33,582 nucleotides of DNA from Chthonomonadaceae bacterium (GTDB taxonomy: Bacteria > Armatimonadota > Chthonomonadetes > Chthonomonadales > Chthonomonadaceae), in NCBI GenBank assembly GCA_027459665.1, contig DAIDHN010000044.1, positions 1 through 33,582 on the forward strand. The letters run 5' to 3'. Both the position numbers and the translations under genes were made by a program. Numbering within the stretch: position 1 is the first letter of the stretch; each line of letters begins with the position of its first letter. The notes beneath the pieces were generated by a model. That model did not search any database and was not told the DNA's origin. It worked only from the letters and a program-made list of their open reading frames with translations. Positions 1-10,543 of the stretch are shown here, piece after piece.

Positions 1-28
1 ATTCTGCCGAAAAATCAACCCTATCCTC

Positions 29-58
29 TTGACCCCATTTATTCTGCAGTGGTACACT
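29..58 (+). promoter_or_regulatory. Predicted sigma70-type promoter of groESL
   Basis: TTGACC at 29-34 and TACACT at 53-58 are separated by 18 bases and match five and four of six consensus positions. Transcription would start near position 65, just before the CIRCE element, the usual arrangement for HrcA-controlled groESL. Assignment is by consensus match and position only. Confidence 0.6.
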
Positions 59-68
59 AATAACGAAA

Positions 69-95
69 TTGGCGCTCGCACTATGAGAGTGCCAG
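69..95 (+). promoter_or_regulatory. CIRCE-like HrcA operator
   Basis: TTGGCGCTC, a 9-base spacer and GAGTGCCAG form an imperfect inverted repeat with the 9-9-9 geometry of CIRCE (consensus TTAGCACTC-N9-GAGTGCTAA). Each arm differs from the consensus at two positions. It lies in the predicted 5' leader of groES. In other bacteria HrcA binds this element and represses groESL until heat shock; HrcA itself is not encoded in the window. Confidence 0.8.
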
Positions 96-157
96 AATTT
101 TGCACCGCGCCAAAGCTGGCGCACTGCGTAAGCAAACACAGACAGAGGAGAAACAAA

Positions 158-448
158 ATGCCTGCTTTGAAACCGCTCAATGACCGGCTGGTTGTAAAAA
201 CTGTCACCCCGGAAGAAAAGACCGCCGGCGGCATCATTCTGCCGGACAGCGCCCAGGAAAAGCCCCAGGAAGCCGAAGTGATTGCAACTGGACCAGGCAA
301 AACACTGGACAATGGCAAACTGGTTCCTATGGAAGTGAAGCCCGGAGACCGCGTTATCTACGCCAAATACAGTGGAACCGAAATCAAGCTGGGTTCTGAA
401 GAGTATGTGATTCTGCGCCAGGACGATGTGCTGGCAATCAAGAACTAG
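158..448 (+). CDS. groES: Co-chaperonin GroES
   Basis: GroES forms the seven-subunit lid of the GroEL chamber and works with it in ATP-driven protein folding in the cytoplasm. The 96-residue product has the family's normal length. It starts with the typical [10 protein letters not shown] stretch, carries the mobile-loop region around residues 17-35 (TAGGIILPD) and ends with the usual [13 protein letters not shown] strand. I chose the ATG at 158 because GAGGAG lies just upstream at 145-150 and because homologues start here; an in-frame extension further upstream would run through the CIRCE operator. The stop is 15 bases before groEL and overlaps that gene's ribosome binding region, so the two form one operon. 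Heat-shock control through the CIRCE element is expected. Confidence 0.97.
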   Translation: MPALKPLNDRLVVKTVTPEEKTAGGIILPDSAQEKPQEAEVIATGPGKTLDNGKLVPMEVKPGDRVIYAKYSGTEIKLGSEEYVILRQDDVLAIKN

Positions 449-2077
<1,629 letters not shown>

Positions 2078-2093
2078 AATCTGTTTCGCACTC

Positions 2094-2137
2094 AAAACCC
2101 TCCTTTCACATTCTGCTGAAAGGAGGGTTTTATTTTG
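2094..2137 (+). terminator. Hairpin terminator after groEL, possibly bidirectional
   Basis: A perfect 15-bp stem (2094-2108 paired with 2117-2131) encloses an 8-base loop and ends in TTTTATTTT. The stem begins with AAAA, so it would also give a short U run when read from the converging smc gene. It separates groESL from the leftward smc unit. Confidence 0.9.
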
Positions 2138-2178
2138 CATTTCTCATTCAATGTGCCAAGTCTTGTACAGCAAAAGAA

Positions 2179-5100
2179 CTACATGCGTTTCATTACCACT
2201 GCGCTTTCAGGCAGGCTGCTTTCACTTTCCTGCGGTACGCGGTAACTCAGTACGCTGCTCACTCCGGCCTGGCGCATTGTAATGCCATACCATACCGGTG
2301 CTGCCTCCATGGTGGCGGGGTTATGAGTAATGATCAGCATCTGGCTTCGCTCGCTAAATTCGCGCACCAGCCCCAAAAAGCGTTCCACGCTGGCGCCGTC
2401 CAGCGGTGCATCCACTTCATCCAGCAGCACAAAAGGAGACGGACGCACTGCCAGAAACGAAAACAGCAGCGCTGTCGCTGTGAGAGAGCGCTCGCCTCCG
2501 GAAAGCAGCGAGAGGCTCTGCGCTTTCTTGCCAGGCGGCTGCGCTGTGATATCTATCCCCGTCTCCAGCAAATCGTCTGGCCGGGTAAGCTTCAGTTCAG
2601 CGCTGCCGCCGCCAAACAGCCGTGCGAAAAGAGTTTGAAATTCCCGTTTTATCTGCTCAAACGTTTCCAGAAACACCTCACGTGTGCTGCTGTCTATTTC
2701 AGATATGGTTTCCAGCAAACTGGCACGGCCTTTTTCCAGGTCTGCCTGCTGTTCAGACAGATAGCTGTACCGCTCTGTGAGACGTTCAAATTCTTCTACC
2801 GCACCCGTATTCACCTGCCCCATTGCGCGCAGTTCACGCCGCATGCGGGCTACTTCCTGTGCGGTCTGGCGGTCGGGCAGATTCTGTATCGGCATGCGAA
2901 GACCATCTTCCAATGTAATGCCGTACTCGCTCTGCAGTCTTTCCTGGGTTTGCGCCGACTGCACCTCGATACGCGCCAAACGCAGTTCCACCTCATGAAG
3001 TGATTCGGTAATAGAAGCCCGCTGTACATTCAGTTCACGCATACGGGCATTCATATGAAAACCGCTGTCCAGCGCTTCCTGCCTCAGCTTCTGCTGCTGC
3101 TCAAGGTCTTTTTCCAGCAGAACCAGCGTAGCACGAGCATCTTTCTGTTCCGCCTCAAGCCGCGCCTTCTCTCCCCCGCGCTCCCCTTCCATTGTGCACA
3201 TGGCATTCTGGCGGGCGGTTTTCTGTGCGTACTGGCTGTTCAGCGCCTGCAGCGCGCTTTCCCCTGCATTTATGCTGCGCAGCAGCCCCTGCTGGCGTGC
3301 GGCACACTGACTCACCGAAACCTCCAGGGCGACTACCGCTATTCTTGCCTGGTCTCGCGCTGCTGCCATCTGTGCGCTTTCTGCTTGCATTACCGAAAGC
3401 ACATCTTCTGCATCTTCGTTTTCTTCCAGTTCGGCTTCCAGGCGCGCCGAGGCTTTCTGCAGTTCCATTTGCAGCTGCTCTGCCTGTTTCTCCAGTGTTT
3501 GCAGACGGCTCTCTTCATTTTCAAGCTGCTGCTGCAGCCGCGCACTTTCGCGCAGTTCAGCATTGCGGCGCCCCTCCAGCGAAGCGCGTGCGGCCTGGTT
3601 TTCACTCAGTTTTTTTTGCAGGCCGCCCAGAGCTTCTTCCTGCTTCTGCAGAAGGGCAGTGAGCTGATTTACCTGTATGGCTGCTTCCTCTGCTGCTTTT
3701 TTCAGCAGGGGAATTTGCTGCTGCAGGTCATCCATTTCTCCCTTGCGCCCTACCAGGTGCGCCCCGCGTCCCTGCAGAGAGCCGCCGGTGAGTGCGCCGC
3801 CCGGTGAAAGCAGTTCCCCTTCCAGGGTAACTATTCGTCCCCAGCCTGTAAGCTGGCGAGAGGCGGTCAGTGCGGTATCGAGACTTGAGGCAACCAGCGC
3901 ACGCCCAAGCAGCAGCTGCACGGCAGCGGCGTACTCCTCGTCGAAGCCCACCAGGTCTAGCGCAGTGCCTTCTACCCCAGCAAGACCGGGGTTTTTGAAC
4001 GGCTGCCCCGGGCGAAGCAGCGGCAGGGCCAGAAAGGTAGCACGGCCTGCGCGTTCTTTTTTCAGCCAGTCTATTCCTCTGCGTGCCTCTGCCTCTGTGC
4101 GGGTAACAATATCTTGCAGGCTGCCCCCCAGCGCAACTTCCACGGCCACCCTGTAGCGGTCTGGCACAGTAAGCAAATCTACTACTGGTCGGTAATGCCC
4201 CTGCAGCGCACCTTTTTGCACGCCTCCCAGCAGGGCGCGCACTCCCTGGTAAAACCCCTCATGGCTGCGATGCAGCTCTGTGAGGGCATTCAGCCTTGCG
4301 CTCTGTTCCGCCAGAATGCGCCGTGCAGTTTCCAGCCCAGAGCGCGCCTCAGCCAGGACAGCGCGGGTTCCGGCACGCTGCGATTCCTGCTGTGTTTGTT
4401 CTGCCTGCAGCAACTGCTGTTCTTCTTCTTTCAGCTGCAAAGCCTGCTGCAACTCCTGCAGGCGGCTGGCTGTTTCATATTGCAGCTGCAAAACAGCGCT
4501 GCGTCTTTCCTGCAGCTGCCCGTTTTGCAGCCGCAGATTTTCCAGGCGCGCACCTGCTGCATTGAGGGCATTCTGCGCTTCGGCGCGTTCTCTGGTTCGC
4601 TGCAGGCGCACGCTCTGCTGTTCTTCTATGGCTTGCAAGGCAGCTGCGCATGCGGCTTCTTTCTGCTGCAAAATCACTTTTGCAGCGGCCCACTCTTCCC
4701 GCTGCCTAGCCTCCTCCTGGTGCAGTGCTTCCTTTTCTTCGGTATCGGCCTGCAGCAAGGTTTGCAGTCTCTTCCGCTCTGCCTCCGCCTCTTCTATCTC
4801 GGTTTCCAGCTGCTGCCTGGTCTGTTCTGCGGCGCTGATTTGCTGCTCCATCAAAATAAAAGCATTTTGCAGGCGTTCTACCCTTGCTGTACCGTTTTGC
4901 AGCCTTTGCCGGGCTGCATCCAGCTCACTCTCTGCATCTGCAATGCGCTGAGAGGCATCTTCTGCAAGGCGGTCGAGGCGGGCGAGGTCTGCCTCGCTGG
5001 CATGCAGACGCTTCAGGTCTTGCTCGCGTTCCTGCAGTGCGGCTTCCTGTTCGTAGTCGGCACGCTGCAGTTCAGAGGCCAGCAGTTCTACTTCCAATTC

Positions 5101-5769
5101 TTTCAAATGCCCCTGCACACCAAGGTAGCGGCGGGCCGCAGCGGCCTGTTTTTCCAGCGGGGTGCGCTGTTCCTCCAGTTCGCGCAGTATGTCATGCACA
5201 CGCTGCAGGTGAGCAGAGGCTGTTTCCAGTTTGCGCAGGGCTTCCCGTTTGCGCACCCGGTACTTCTTGATTCCTGCCGCTTCTTCAAACAACTCTCTTC
5301 TGTCTTCAGGGCGGGCAGAAAGCACCGCATCCACCTCATTCTGCCCTACTACTGCATAAGCGCCCTGCCCCATTCCGGTATCTAAAAACAGTTCGGTAAT
5401 ATCTTTAAGGCGGCAGGCTGCGCCATTGAGCAGGTAGGCTGATTCACCCGAACGGTATATTCTGCGGGTTACCTGTACTTCTGCAAAACGAATGGGCAGC
5501 ATTCCATCGCTGTTGTCTACCACAAGGCGCACTTCTGCCATGCCCAGCGGCTTGCGCTGTTCTGAACCGGCAAAAATCACATCCTGCGACTTGTCGCCGC
5601 GCAAAAGCCGCGGGTTTTGTTCTCCCAGCACCCAGAGAAGGGCATCTACTATGTTGCTTTTGCCCGACCCGTTTGGACCAACCACTGCAGTAAGACCCTG
5701 GTCTATATGAATTTCAGTGCGGTCTGCAAAGGTTTTGAAGCCAAGTAGCTGAAGTTTTTTAAGCTGCAC
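2179..5769 (-). CDS. smc: Chromosome segregation ATPase SMC
   Basis: SMC is the ATPase core of the bacterial condensin SMC-ScpAB, which compacts and separates replicated chromosomes. At 1196 residues it has the normal length. A Walker A motif GPNGSGKS is at residues 31-38. Long Gln/Glu/Ala-rich coiled coils run through about 170-505 and 675-1010. Between them is a hinge domain containing DIVTRTEAEARRGIDWLKKE and GGALTGGS. Near the C terminus are the ABC signature LLSGGERSLTA and the Walker B/D-loop FVLLDEVDAPLD. The start is a GTG at 5769 preceded by AAGGA six bases upstream. The stop of the upstream TlpA-like gene is 20 bases away, suggesting co-transcription. ScpA and ScpB are not nearby. 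It converges with groEL. Confidence 0.97.
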   Translation of the reverse strand: MQLKKLQLLGFKTFADRTEIHIDQGLTAVVGPNGSGKSNIVDALLWVLGEQNPRLLRGDKSQDVIFAGSEQRKPLGMAEVRLVVDNSDGMLPIRFAEVQVTRRIYRSGESAYLLNGAACRLKDITELFLDTGMGQGAYAVVGQNEVDAVLSARPEDRRELFEEAAGIKKYRVRKREALRKLETASAHLQRVHDILRELEEQRTPLEKQAAAARRYLGVQGHLKELEVELLASELQRADYEQEAALQEREQDLKRLHASEADLARLDRLAEDASQRIADAESELDAARQRLQNGTARVERLQNAFILMEQQISAAEQTRQQLETEIEEAEAERKRLQTLLQADTEEKEALHQEEARQREEWAAAKVILQQKEAACAAALQAIEEQQSVRLQRTRERAEAQNALNAAGARLENLRLQNGQLQERRSAVLQLQYETASRLQELQQALQLKEEEQQLLQAEQTQQESQRAGTRAVLAEARSGLETARRILAEQSARLNALTELHRSHEGFYQGVRALLGGVQKGALQGHYRPVVDLLTVPDRYRVAVEVALGGSLQDIVTRTEAEARRGIDWLKKERAGRATFLALPLLRPGQPFKNPGLAGVEGTALDLVGFDEEYAAAVQLLLGRALVASSLDTALTASRQLTGWGRIVTLEGELLSPGGALTGGSLQGRGAHLVGRKGEMDDLQQQIPLLKKAAEEAAIQVNQLTALLQKQEEALGGLQKKLSENQAARASLEGRRNAELRESARLQQQLENEESRLQTLEKQAEQLQMELQKASARLEAELEENEDAEDVLSVMQAESAQMAAARDQARIAVVALEVSVSQCAARQQGLLRSINAGESALQALNSQYAQKTARQNAMCTMEGERGGEKARLEAEQKDARATLVLLEKDLEQQQKLRQEALDSGFHMNARMRELNVQRASITESLHEVELRLARIEVQSAQTQERLQSEYGITLEDGLRMPIQNLPDRQTAQEVARMRRELRAMGQVNTGAVEEFERLTERYSYLSEQQADLEKGRASLLETISEIDSSTREVFLETFEQIKREFQTLFARLFGGGSAELKLTRPDDLLETGIDITAQPPGKKAQSLSLLSGGERSLTATALLFSFLAVRPSPFVLLDEVDAPLDGASVERFLGLVREFSERSQMLIITHNPATMEAAPVWYGITMRQAGVSSVLSYRVPQESESSLPESAVVMKRM

Positions 5770-5789
5770 AGTACATCCTTCTAAAAAGG

Positions 5790-7070
5790 TTATGGTTTGT
5801 TTTTCAGTATGCGCTGCAGGGTAGCCGCCAAATTCTGGTGCAGCAGTTCATCCCTTGCTGCCACAATGCGCCCGGTAGTGCCATCTACCAGCAGCGGAGT
5901 GGGTATGAGGCGTATAAAATAAAGCTGCGCCAGCTGCGCCTGCCAGAGTTTGCCATCGTATATATTGGGCCACTGCATGCCAAGCTTTTGCATATCGGCT
6001 GTTACCTGGCTGGCAGAATTGGCATAGTCTATGCTAATGCCCAGCACATCCAGCCCTTTGCTGTGATACTGCTTCCATGCCTGCACCATGTAGGGATTTT
6101 GCTGTGAACAGTCTCCGCACCACGACCCCCAGAAATAGAGCAGCACATACCTGCCCCTGTAGTCTTGAGGAAATTGCACGGTTTTTCCAGCCATGTCTGT
6201 TGCCGTGAATGCCGGGGCCAGATGCCCCGGTGTAAGGATGGGAGGCGGAAGTATCTGCGGCACGCTCACTGCAGAGGGCAGTACTTCCACCTTTCTGCCA
6301 GACGGCCCCAGTACGCGCAGCCGATAGGTAACTCCGCCAATATTAAAAGGCTTGTGCGCATCGTAGGTTTCACCGCGGGGGTCTATAATGCCGTTGTGGT
6401 TTACATCTATCAGCAGCCATGTTCCAGAAAACAGCGGATTGGCAGGGGTTTCAAAGTCGCCCCGGCAGTACTCATCGTAGAGCATGGCGGTGTAGGTTTT
6501 GCCGCCCAGCGTAAGCTCGCCTTTGCGCATATAGTCTGGCATGTAGACAATTGCATCTTTTTCTGCAGCAGCATTGAGGTTGGAAGGATCGGTAGAGGGC
6601 AGCGTGATAAGCAGGGGAAGCCGTGCCGTACCACTGCTGTAATGCACCGCCAGAGACACCACAACCGAATAACGCAGCCCTATTTTACCTTGAAAACCCT
6701 TTACTTTTTCTGTGTGCCACACCACGGGCTTCACACTGGCCAGGTTGGAAGAGCGGGTGATGAGCATAACAGGAGGCTGGCTCTGCGGATAATCTAGCAC
6801 TACATTGAAGAGAGTAGGATGCGCAGACGGCCCCATGCTGAGCTGCCCGTACAGCGGATGAAGCATGTAGGCGGGCGTGCCTGTTACGCCAGAAGGCGGC
6901 ACTGGCAGCAGGCCCAGCACTCTGGGCTGATTCTGGGTGGTTTGCCCCACTATGCCGGTTTGCAAATAAAAATGCGCCGTACAAACCGGCAGCGGTTTCG
7001 GCTTGCCTGCCGCCAGTATGGGGGCGGCTGCCCCAAGCAGCAAAAGCGCAATGCATGCAAATGCTTTCAT
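5790..7070 (-). CDS. Secreted TlpA/ResA-like thioredoxin-fold protein with a large N-terminal domain
   Basis: The 426-residue product begins with a signal peptide (MKAFACIALLLLGAAAP), so it should act outside the cytoplasm. The last ~140 residues are a TlpA/ResA-type thioredoxin fold: PAFTATDMAGKTV opens it, WCGDC is the redox CXXC motif, and a cis-proline region LIPTPLLVD follows. The first ~270 residues are a domain I do not recognise, containing a calcium-loop-like DVNHNGIIDPRGE segment as in dockerin/EF-hand loops. I chose the ATG at 7070 because it gives a clean signal peptide; an in-frame TTG at 7124 would add a charged extension. Family members reduce disulfides in partner proteins, but the partner here is unknown. 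It lies between dcd and smc with no functional link that I can see. Confidence 0.8.
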   Translation of the reverse strand: MKAFACIALLLLGAAAPILAAGKPKPLPVCTAHFYLQTGIVGQTTQNQPRVLGLLPVPPSGVTGTPAYMLHPLYGQLSMGPSAHPTLFNVVLDYPQSQPPVMLITRSSNLASVKPVVWHTEKVKGFQGKIGLRYSVVVSLAVHYSSGTARLPLLITLPSTDPSNLNAAAEKDAIVYMPDYMRKGELTLGGKTYTAMLYDEYCRGDFETPANPLFSGTWLLIDVNHNGIIDPRGETYDAHKPFNIGGVTYRLRVLGPSGRKVEVLPSAVSVPQILPPPILTPGHLAPAFTATDMAGKTVQFPQDYRGRYVLLYFWGSWCGDCSQQNPYMVQAWKQYHSKGLDVLGISIDYANSASQVTADMQKLGMQWPNIYDGKLWQAQLAQLYFIRLIPTPLLVDGTTGRIVAARDELLHQNLAATLQRILKNKP

Positions 7071-7178
7071 GCTTCTCTGTACAAAGGCGAGGGCGCACGC
7101 AGTACGCCCGCCGCATCCTTTCAATCTTTAAATTTCTGCCGGCTCTTAAAGCAGGCAGAGCGTATAAACAGAGTGCTG

Positions 7179-8366
7179 TTAAAAAAGACGGGGCTGCAGG
7201 TCTTCTGCTTCCTCTTCTGCATCCTGTATACCTGAAAACTGCCGAGAGAGCCGCACATCGCGCTGCGACTGGTAGTTCGAGCCTGCCTGCGAACCATACA
7301 GCGTATCGGGGCATTCGGTACAGCGCAGCAGCTGAATGCGAAACAGCGGCTGTCCATCTTCTATGAGAAAGGGGACATCGCGGCTGCGCACTTCCAGCAC
7401 AACGGCAGCAGCGCTCTCTTCTGCGCTCAGCTGCGAGTGGTAGCCAAACCCAGAGTCGAAAAAGCCTGCATAGTGCGTGCGCAGTTCGCCGCTACCCGCA
7501 TCGAAGGGCACCATTTCGGCACAGATGTGCGCTGGCAGGCAGATGAGTTCGCGGCTGCGAAAAATATAAAACTCATCCGGTTCTAAAATCACCGGTTTGC
7601 TGTCTGCATAAATGCGGTCCCAGTATCTGCGCCTCGAAAGGGTTCCTTGTGCACGTAAATCTACAGGCGGTGTATTGCGCCTGGCCTGGTATCCTACTGT
7701 GGGCTGATGCCGCTGCTCAATGCGGCGGGGCAGATGCACCGAAAGCACTATACCGTTGCTGGTAGAAAGGTGCTGCGAACGAAGAGTTGCCAGGTCTGGG
7801 TTGAGTATGAAATCGGTTTCATTCAGCAGTTCTTCTGTTTCAGCCTGGGCAAGGTGCGGGCTGCCCACTTGAAATCGTATCTGCGCAAGAGTGTCTCCGG
7901 GGCGAACGCGTACTGCAAAAGAGCGCGGCACCACCTCCAGGTAGAGCATTCCCCGGTAGCCTGCCGGCGCCTCATCAAATGCGATGCCTCGTTCTGTTAC
8001 CAGGCGGGTAAAAACATCGAGGCGGCCTGTGGTAGATTTTGGGTTAGCGCAGCCGCGTACATGCTGGGGCAGATGCAGCCCCTCTTGCAGCGGAAACAGA
8101 TAAATTTGGTTGCGCTCCAGCACTACCCCTTCTGCCGGCACCGGAAACTGGTACCATGCATAGCGTTCCAACTTGCGCGCCACACCCTCTTCGCCAGGCA
8201 GAAAGCTGCACTGAACCCGCCAGCCTGTATCTGCCAGCCTCAAATCCAGGCTGTTTGGCTGTACCTGCCCCGGCATGACATCGGGGCAGGTAATGATTCC
8301 ATTGCAAAGCGACTCGCGTATCCAGCGTGCAGGCAGCACGCCATTTTCAGGATCGGTGCAAATCAT
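7179..8366 (-). CDS. dcd: dCTP deaminase, double-domain (DCD) type
   Basis: dCTP deaminase converts dCTP to dUTP for dTMP synthesis. The 395-residue product is about twice the length of E. coli Dcd (193) and fits the long DCD family in which two Dcd/dUTPase-like folds are joined. The first half carries QPNSLDLRL (36-44), the active-site-type CANPKSTTGRLDVF (106-119) and GMLYLEVVP (139-147, Glu144 as likely catalytic base). The second half repeats the fold with PPVDLRAQG, MVPFDAGSGELRTHYAGFFD and LEVRSRDVPFLIEDGQ, but looks more diverged at the active site. The ATG overlaps the stop of the upstream oxidoreductase by four bases, so translation is probably coupled. Confidence 0.85.
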   Translation of the reverse strand: MICTDPENGVLPARWIRESLCNGIITCPDVMPGQVQPNSLDLRLADTGWRVQCSFLPGEEGVARKLERYAWYQFPVPAEGVVLERNQIYLFPLQEGLHLPQHVRGCANPKSTTGRLDVFTRLVTERGIAFDEAPAGYRGMLYLEVVPRSFAVRVRPGDTLAQIRFQVGSPHLAQAETEELLNETDFILNPDLATLRSQHLSTSNGIVLSVHLPRRIEQRHQPTVGYQARRNTPPVDLRAQGTLSRRRYWDRIYADSKPVILEPDEFYIFRSRELICLPAHICAEMVPFDAGSGELRTHYAGFFDSGFGYHSQLSAEESAAAVVLEVRSRDVPFLIEDGQPLFRIQLLRCTECPDTLYGSQAGSNYQSQRDVRLSRQFSGIQDAEEEAEDLQPRLF

Positions 8367-9517
8367 CGGGCAAAGTTCGGATCGGTAACTCTCTGCTCAA
8401 CCACCATGGACTTTGTTTTTGAAGAAGCTGCCAGTTCATCAATCAGGGCATCATACTCGGCCCGGTTCACAGGCAGGGTCACGCGTTTTTTGGTATGCCC
8501 CGCCAGTATTAGTGCGTTGATCAGTTCTACTGCAGGCAGGCCGTCGGTTCCCGGAGCAATCAAAGGCTCACCATGCAGAATGTGCCTTGCGAAGTTGCTG
8601 GTGATTGCGCTGTGGCCTCGTATTTCGCCCTGCGCAGGCAAATCTACAGGCAGCCACTCACCGTTGGGAGATGCCCACATTTCGGTTGAGTTGTGCGTGA
8701 ATTCGCGTATAGAGCCATCCATTCTAAACAGCGAGAGCTTGCCATCCTGCAGGGTAAGCTTCCCTTTGTCACCGCATATGTCAATGCGGTTGTAGCCCGG
8801 CGCTTCGGTAGTGCTTGCGTACAGATAGCCATGAGCGCCGTTTTTGTACTCAAGCAGACCAAATGCCTCGTCTTCCACTTCAATGTCATGCAGGCGGGTA
8901 CGTGTTTCTCCTGTCAGCGAGGCAGGCAGACCGCCCAGCCAGGTAAACAGGTCTAGGTAGTGCGGGGCCTGATTGATCAGCACTCCCCCACCTTCGCCCG
9001 CCCAGGTTGCCCTCCATCCGCCGGAATTGTAGTACGCCTGGCTGCGGTACCAGCCCATAACCAAACTGGTTCGATAGATTTCTCCCAGCACGCCGCTTTC
9101 TACAATAGAGCGCGCAGCCTGATTTTGCGCTTCAGAGCGCATCTGGTACATAACGCCAAAAGCGCAGCCCGATTTGCCGGCGGCGGCGGCCATGCGGTCT
9201 GCCTGTGAAACGGTTACCGCCAGCGGCTTTTCAGATAGAACATGCACCTTGCGTGCAAATGCATCTTCAGCTATTACCGGATGAAAATAGTGAGGGGTAG
9301 CAATGACTACCGCATCTACCAAACCGCTTTCCAGCAGTTCGATATGGCTGTGATAAGCAGGTACGCCAGTTTGCTCTGCCATGCGCGCCAGGGTAGAGGG
9401 TTCGGTATCGCAGATCGCTGCAAGCTCGGTCTCCGGTATTTTGGGTATCATGCTGCAGTGCCCCGACCCCATGCCTCCTACTCCCACCACGCCAAATCGT
9501 ATTTTTTTCTCAGCCAT
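8363..9517 (-). CDS. Gfo/Idh/MocA family NAD(P)-dependent oxidoreductase
   Basis: The 384-residue product has an N-terminal Rossmann fold with the nucleotide-binding GVVGVGGMGSG motif at residues 9-19. The family's EKPLAVT motif near residue 96 holds the conserved Lys. A C-terminal alpha/beta domain supplies the sugar site, with GGVLINQAPHYLDLFTWLGG matching the family pattern of G..N...H.lD...wl.G. Members oxidise or reduce sugars, inositols or sugar-derived acids; the substrate cannot be read from sequence. It is the first gene after the terminator at 9607-9644 and overlaps dcd by four bases. A second family member lies at 15383-16402 in the neighbouring sugar-type unit. Confidence 0.9.
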   Translation of the reverse strand: MAEKKIRFGVVGVGGMGSGHCSMIPKIPETELAAICDTEPSTLARMAEQTGVPAYHSHIELLESGLVDAVVIATPHYFHPVIAEDAFARKVHVLSEKPLAVTVSQADRMAAAAGKSGCAFGVMYQMRSEAQNQAARSIVESGVLGEIYRTSLVMGWYRSQAYYNSGGWRATWAGEGGGVLINQAPHYLDLFTWLGGLPASLTGETRTRLHDIEVEDEAFGLLEYKNGAHGYLYASTTEAPGYNRIDICGDKGKLTLQDGKLSLFRMDGSIREFTHNSTEMWASPNGEWLPVDLPAQGEIRGHSAITSNFARHILHGEPLIAPGTDGLPAVELINALILAGHTKKRVTLPVNRAEYDALIDELAASSKTKSMVVEQRVTDPNFAR

Positions 9518-9563
9518 CTTGCATCTCTCTTTCTCCAGGCGTTTTCTGTTTACTACTATGTGT

Positions 9564-9575
9564 CAGGCATGCCTG
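9564..9575. promoter_or_regulatory. 12-bp perfect palindrome, possible operator
   Basis: CAGGCATGCCTG is a perfect palindrome in the short intergenic region, 47 bases upstream of the oxidoreductase start at 9517 and downstream of the PhyH terminator. Its place fits an operator for the oxidoreductase-dcd-tlpA-smc unit. GCATGC-containing words are common in this DNA, so chance is possible. Confidence 0.3.
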
Positions 9576-9606
9576 CGATATGCTTTTTTCAATTCATTTG
9601 TTCTGC

Positions 9607-9644
9607 AAAACAAGGTGCAAATCCTGCCATTGCACCTTGTTTTT
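9607..9644 (-). terminator. Hairpin terminator after the PhyH-type gene
   Basis: A perfect 14-bp stem (9607-9620 paired with 9630-9643) has a 9-base loop and ends in TTTT on either strand. It lies 21 bases beyond the dioxygenase stop and ends the leftward sugar-type unit. It is symmetrical, so it could act in both directions. Confidence 0.85.
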
Positions 9645-9664
9645 CCCTGTGTGCAGGCTGTTTT

Positions 9665-10543
9665 CTATTGCAGTGCTCTTCTCACGCTCTGTTCCAGCGG
9701 AGAAAGGTCGGGGTAGTCTCCCTTCAGACGCATGCGCCTGCGCAGGGGCACTGTTCTATTGCACATAAAACGCGGTTTTCCGCTCAGGTTGGGGGCGGCA
9801 GCGTGGTAAAGAAAAGGATGACATATATACACATCTCCCGCCTCTGCCACGGCTTCTACCACACGCAGGCTGGTACCCTTTGCATCGCGGTACTGCTGGT
9901 TCATAAAAAAGCTGTTTCTGCTCTCCCCCTCTGGCAGCGGCGCTTTGCCTGTAAGCATGGCGAGCCAGGGATGCTGCAGACTGCAGGCGGTAATTCCCTC
10001 ATTCAGCGTGCATCCGTCGGGGCATTCGGCCAGATACCGGGCCACAATTTTATGCGACCCTTCGGCAATAACAGTTGCTCCGCCCTGTGAGCCAATGTCG
10101 GAAAAGTTGGGCAGCATGAGCAGCCCCTGATCGCCGGCATCTACATAGTGCCGAAAATGTATGCCATCCCAGTGCCAACCGCCGCCGGGCACTTCCCACG
10201 CTTTGTCGGCTCCTACGGCAAAGTTCACAGGCCACCACCCCCATGCAGGCGGTTGAGTGGGAATAAGCCTATTGTCGGCTCCTGCCAGGTCATTCATGGC
10301 GCCGGTGAGGCGTTCTGTCTGGCAGGCATCAAATTCCGGGCCAGAGTAATTTTCGGTGATGTGTACCATGGGCTTTGTCCAGGTAGATCGGTCTTGTTTG
10401 TCCACGCCCCGTTCTGCCAGTTTTTCCCAGATTGTATTCTGTACCGCCAGTGCGTTTTCTCTCGGGATGGCCTGATTCACTTTCACCCATCCATTTTCGA
10501 TAAAATGCTCCACTTCACTGTGAGTAAGCGTTTGGTAATGCAT
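9665..10543 (-). CDS. Phytanoyl-CoA dioxygenase (PhyH) family Fe(II)/2-oxoglutarate oxygenase
   Basis: The family hydroxylates small molecules using Fe(II), O2 and 2-oxoglutarate. In this 292-residue protein the iron-binding triad is visible: His124 and Asp126 in WHWD, and His247 in LYHAAAPN. Arg258 is placed to bind the 2-oxoglutarate carboxylate. The ribosome binding site AAAGGAG is six bases before the ATG. It is followed by a strong terminator and preceded by the MFS-HEAT gene with a 92-base gap that may hold its own promoter. The substrate is unknown; with a glycosidase, a transporter and a Gfo/Idh/MocA protein beside it, a carbohydrate-related compound is plausible but only inferred. 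Confidence 0.87.
   Translation of the reverse strand: MHYQTLTHSEVEHFIENGWVKVNQAIPRENALAVQNTIWEKLAERGVDKQDRSTWTKPMVHITENYSGPEFDACQTERLTGAMNDLAGADNRLIPTQPPAWGWWPVNFAVGADKAWEVPGGGWHWDGIHFRHYVDAGDQGLLMLPNFSDIGSQGGATVIAEGSHKIVARYLAECPDGCTLNEGITACSLQHPWLAMLTGKAPLPEGESRNSFFMNQQYRDAKGTSLRVVEAVAEAGDVYICHPFLYHAAAPNLSGKPRFMCNRTVPLRRRMRLKGDYPDLSPLEQSVRRALQ

Noticed and set aside
4114-5385. 423-codon + strand frame opposite smc
   Set aside because: Antisense to SMC coiled-coil DNA made of repeated CTGCAG-type codons, which keeps the other strand open by chance. The product is Leu/Phe/Gln-rich without a domain.
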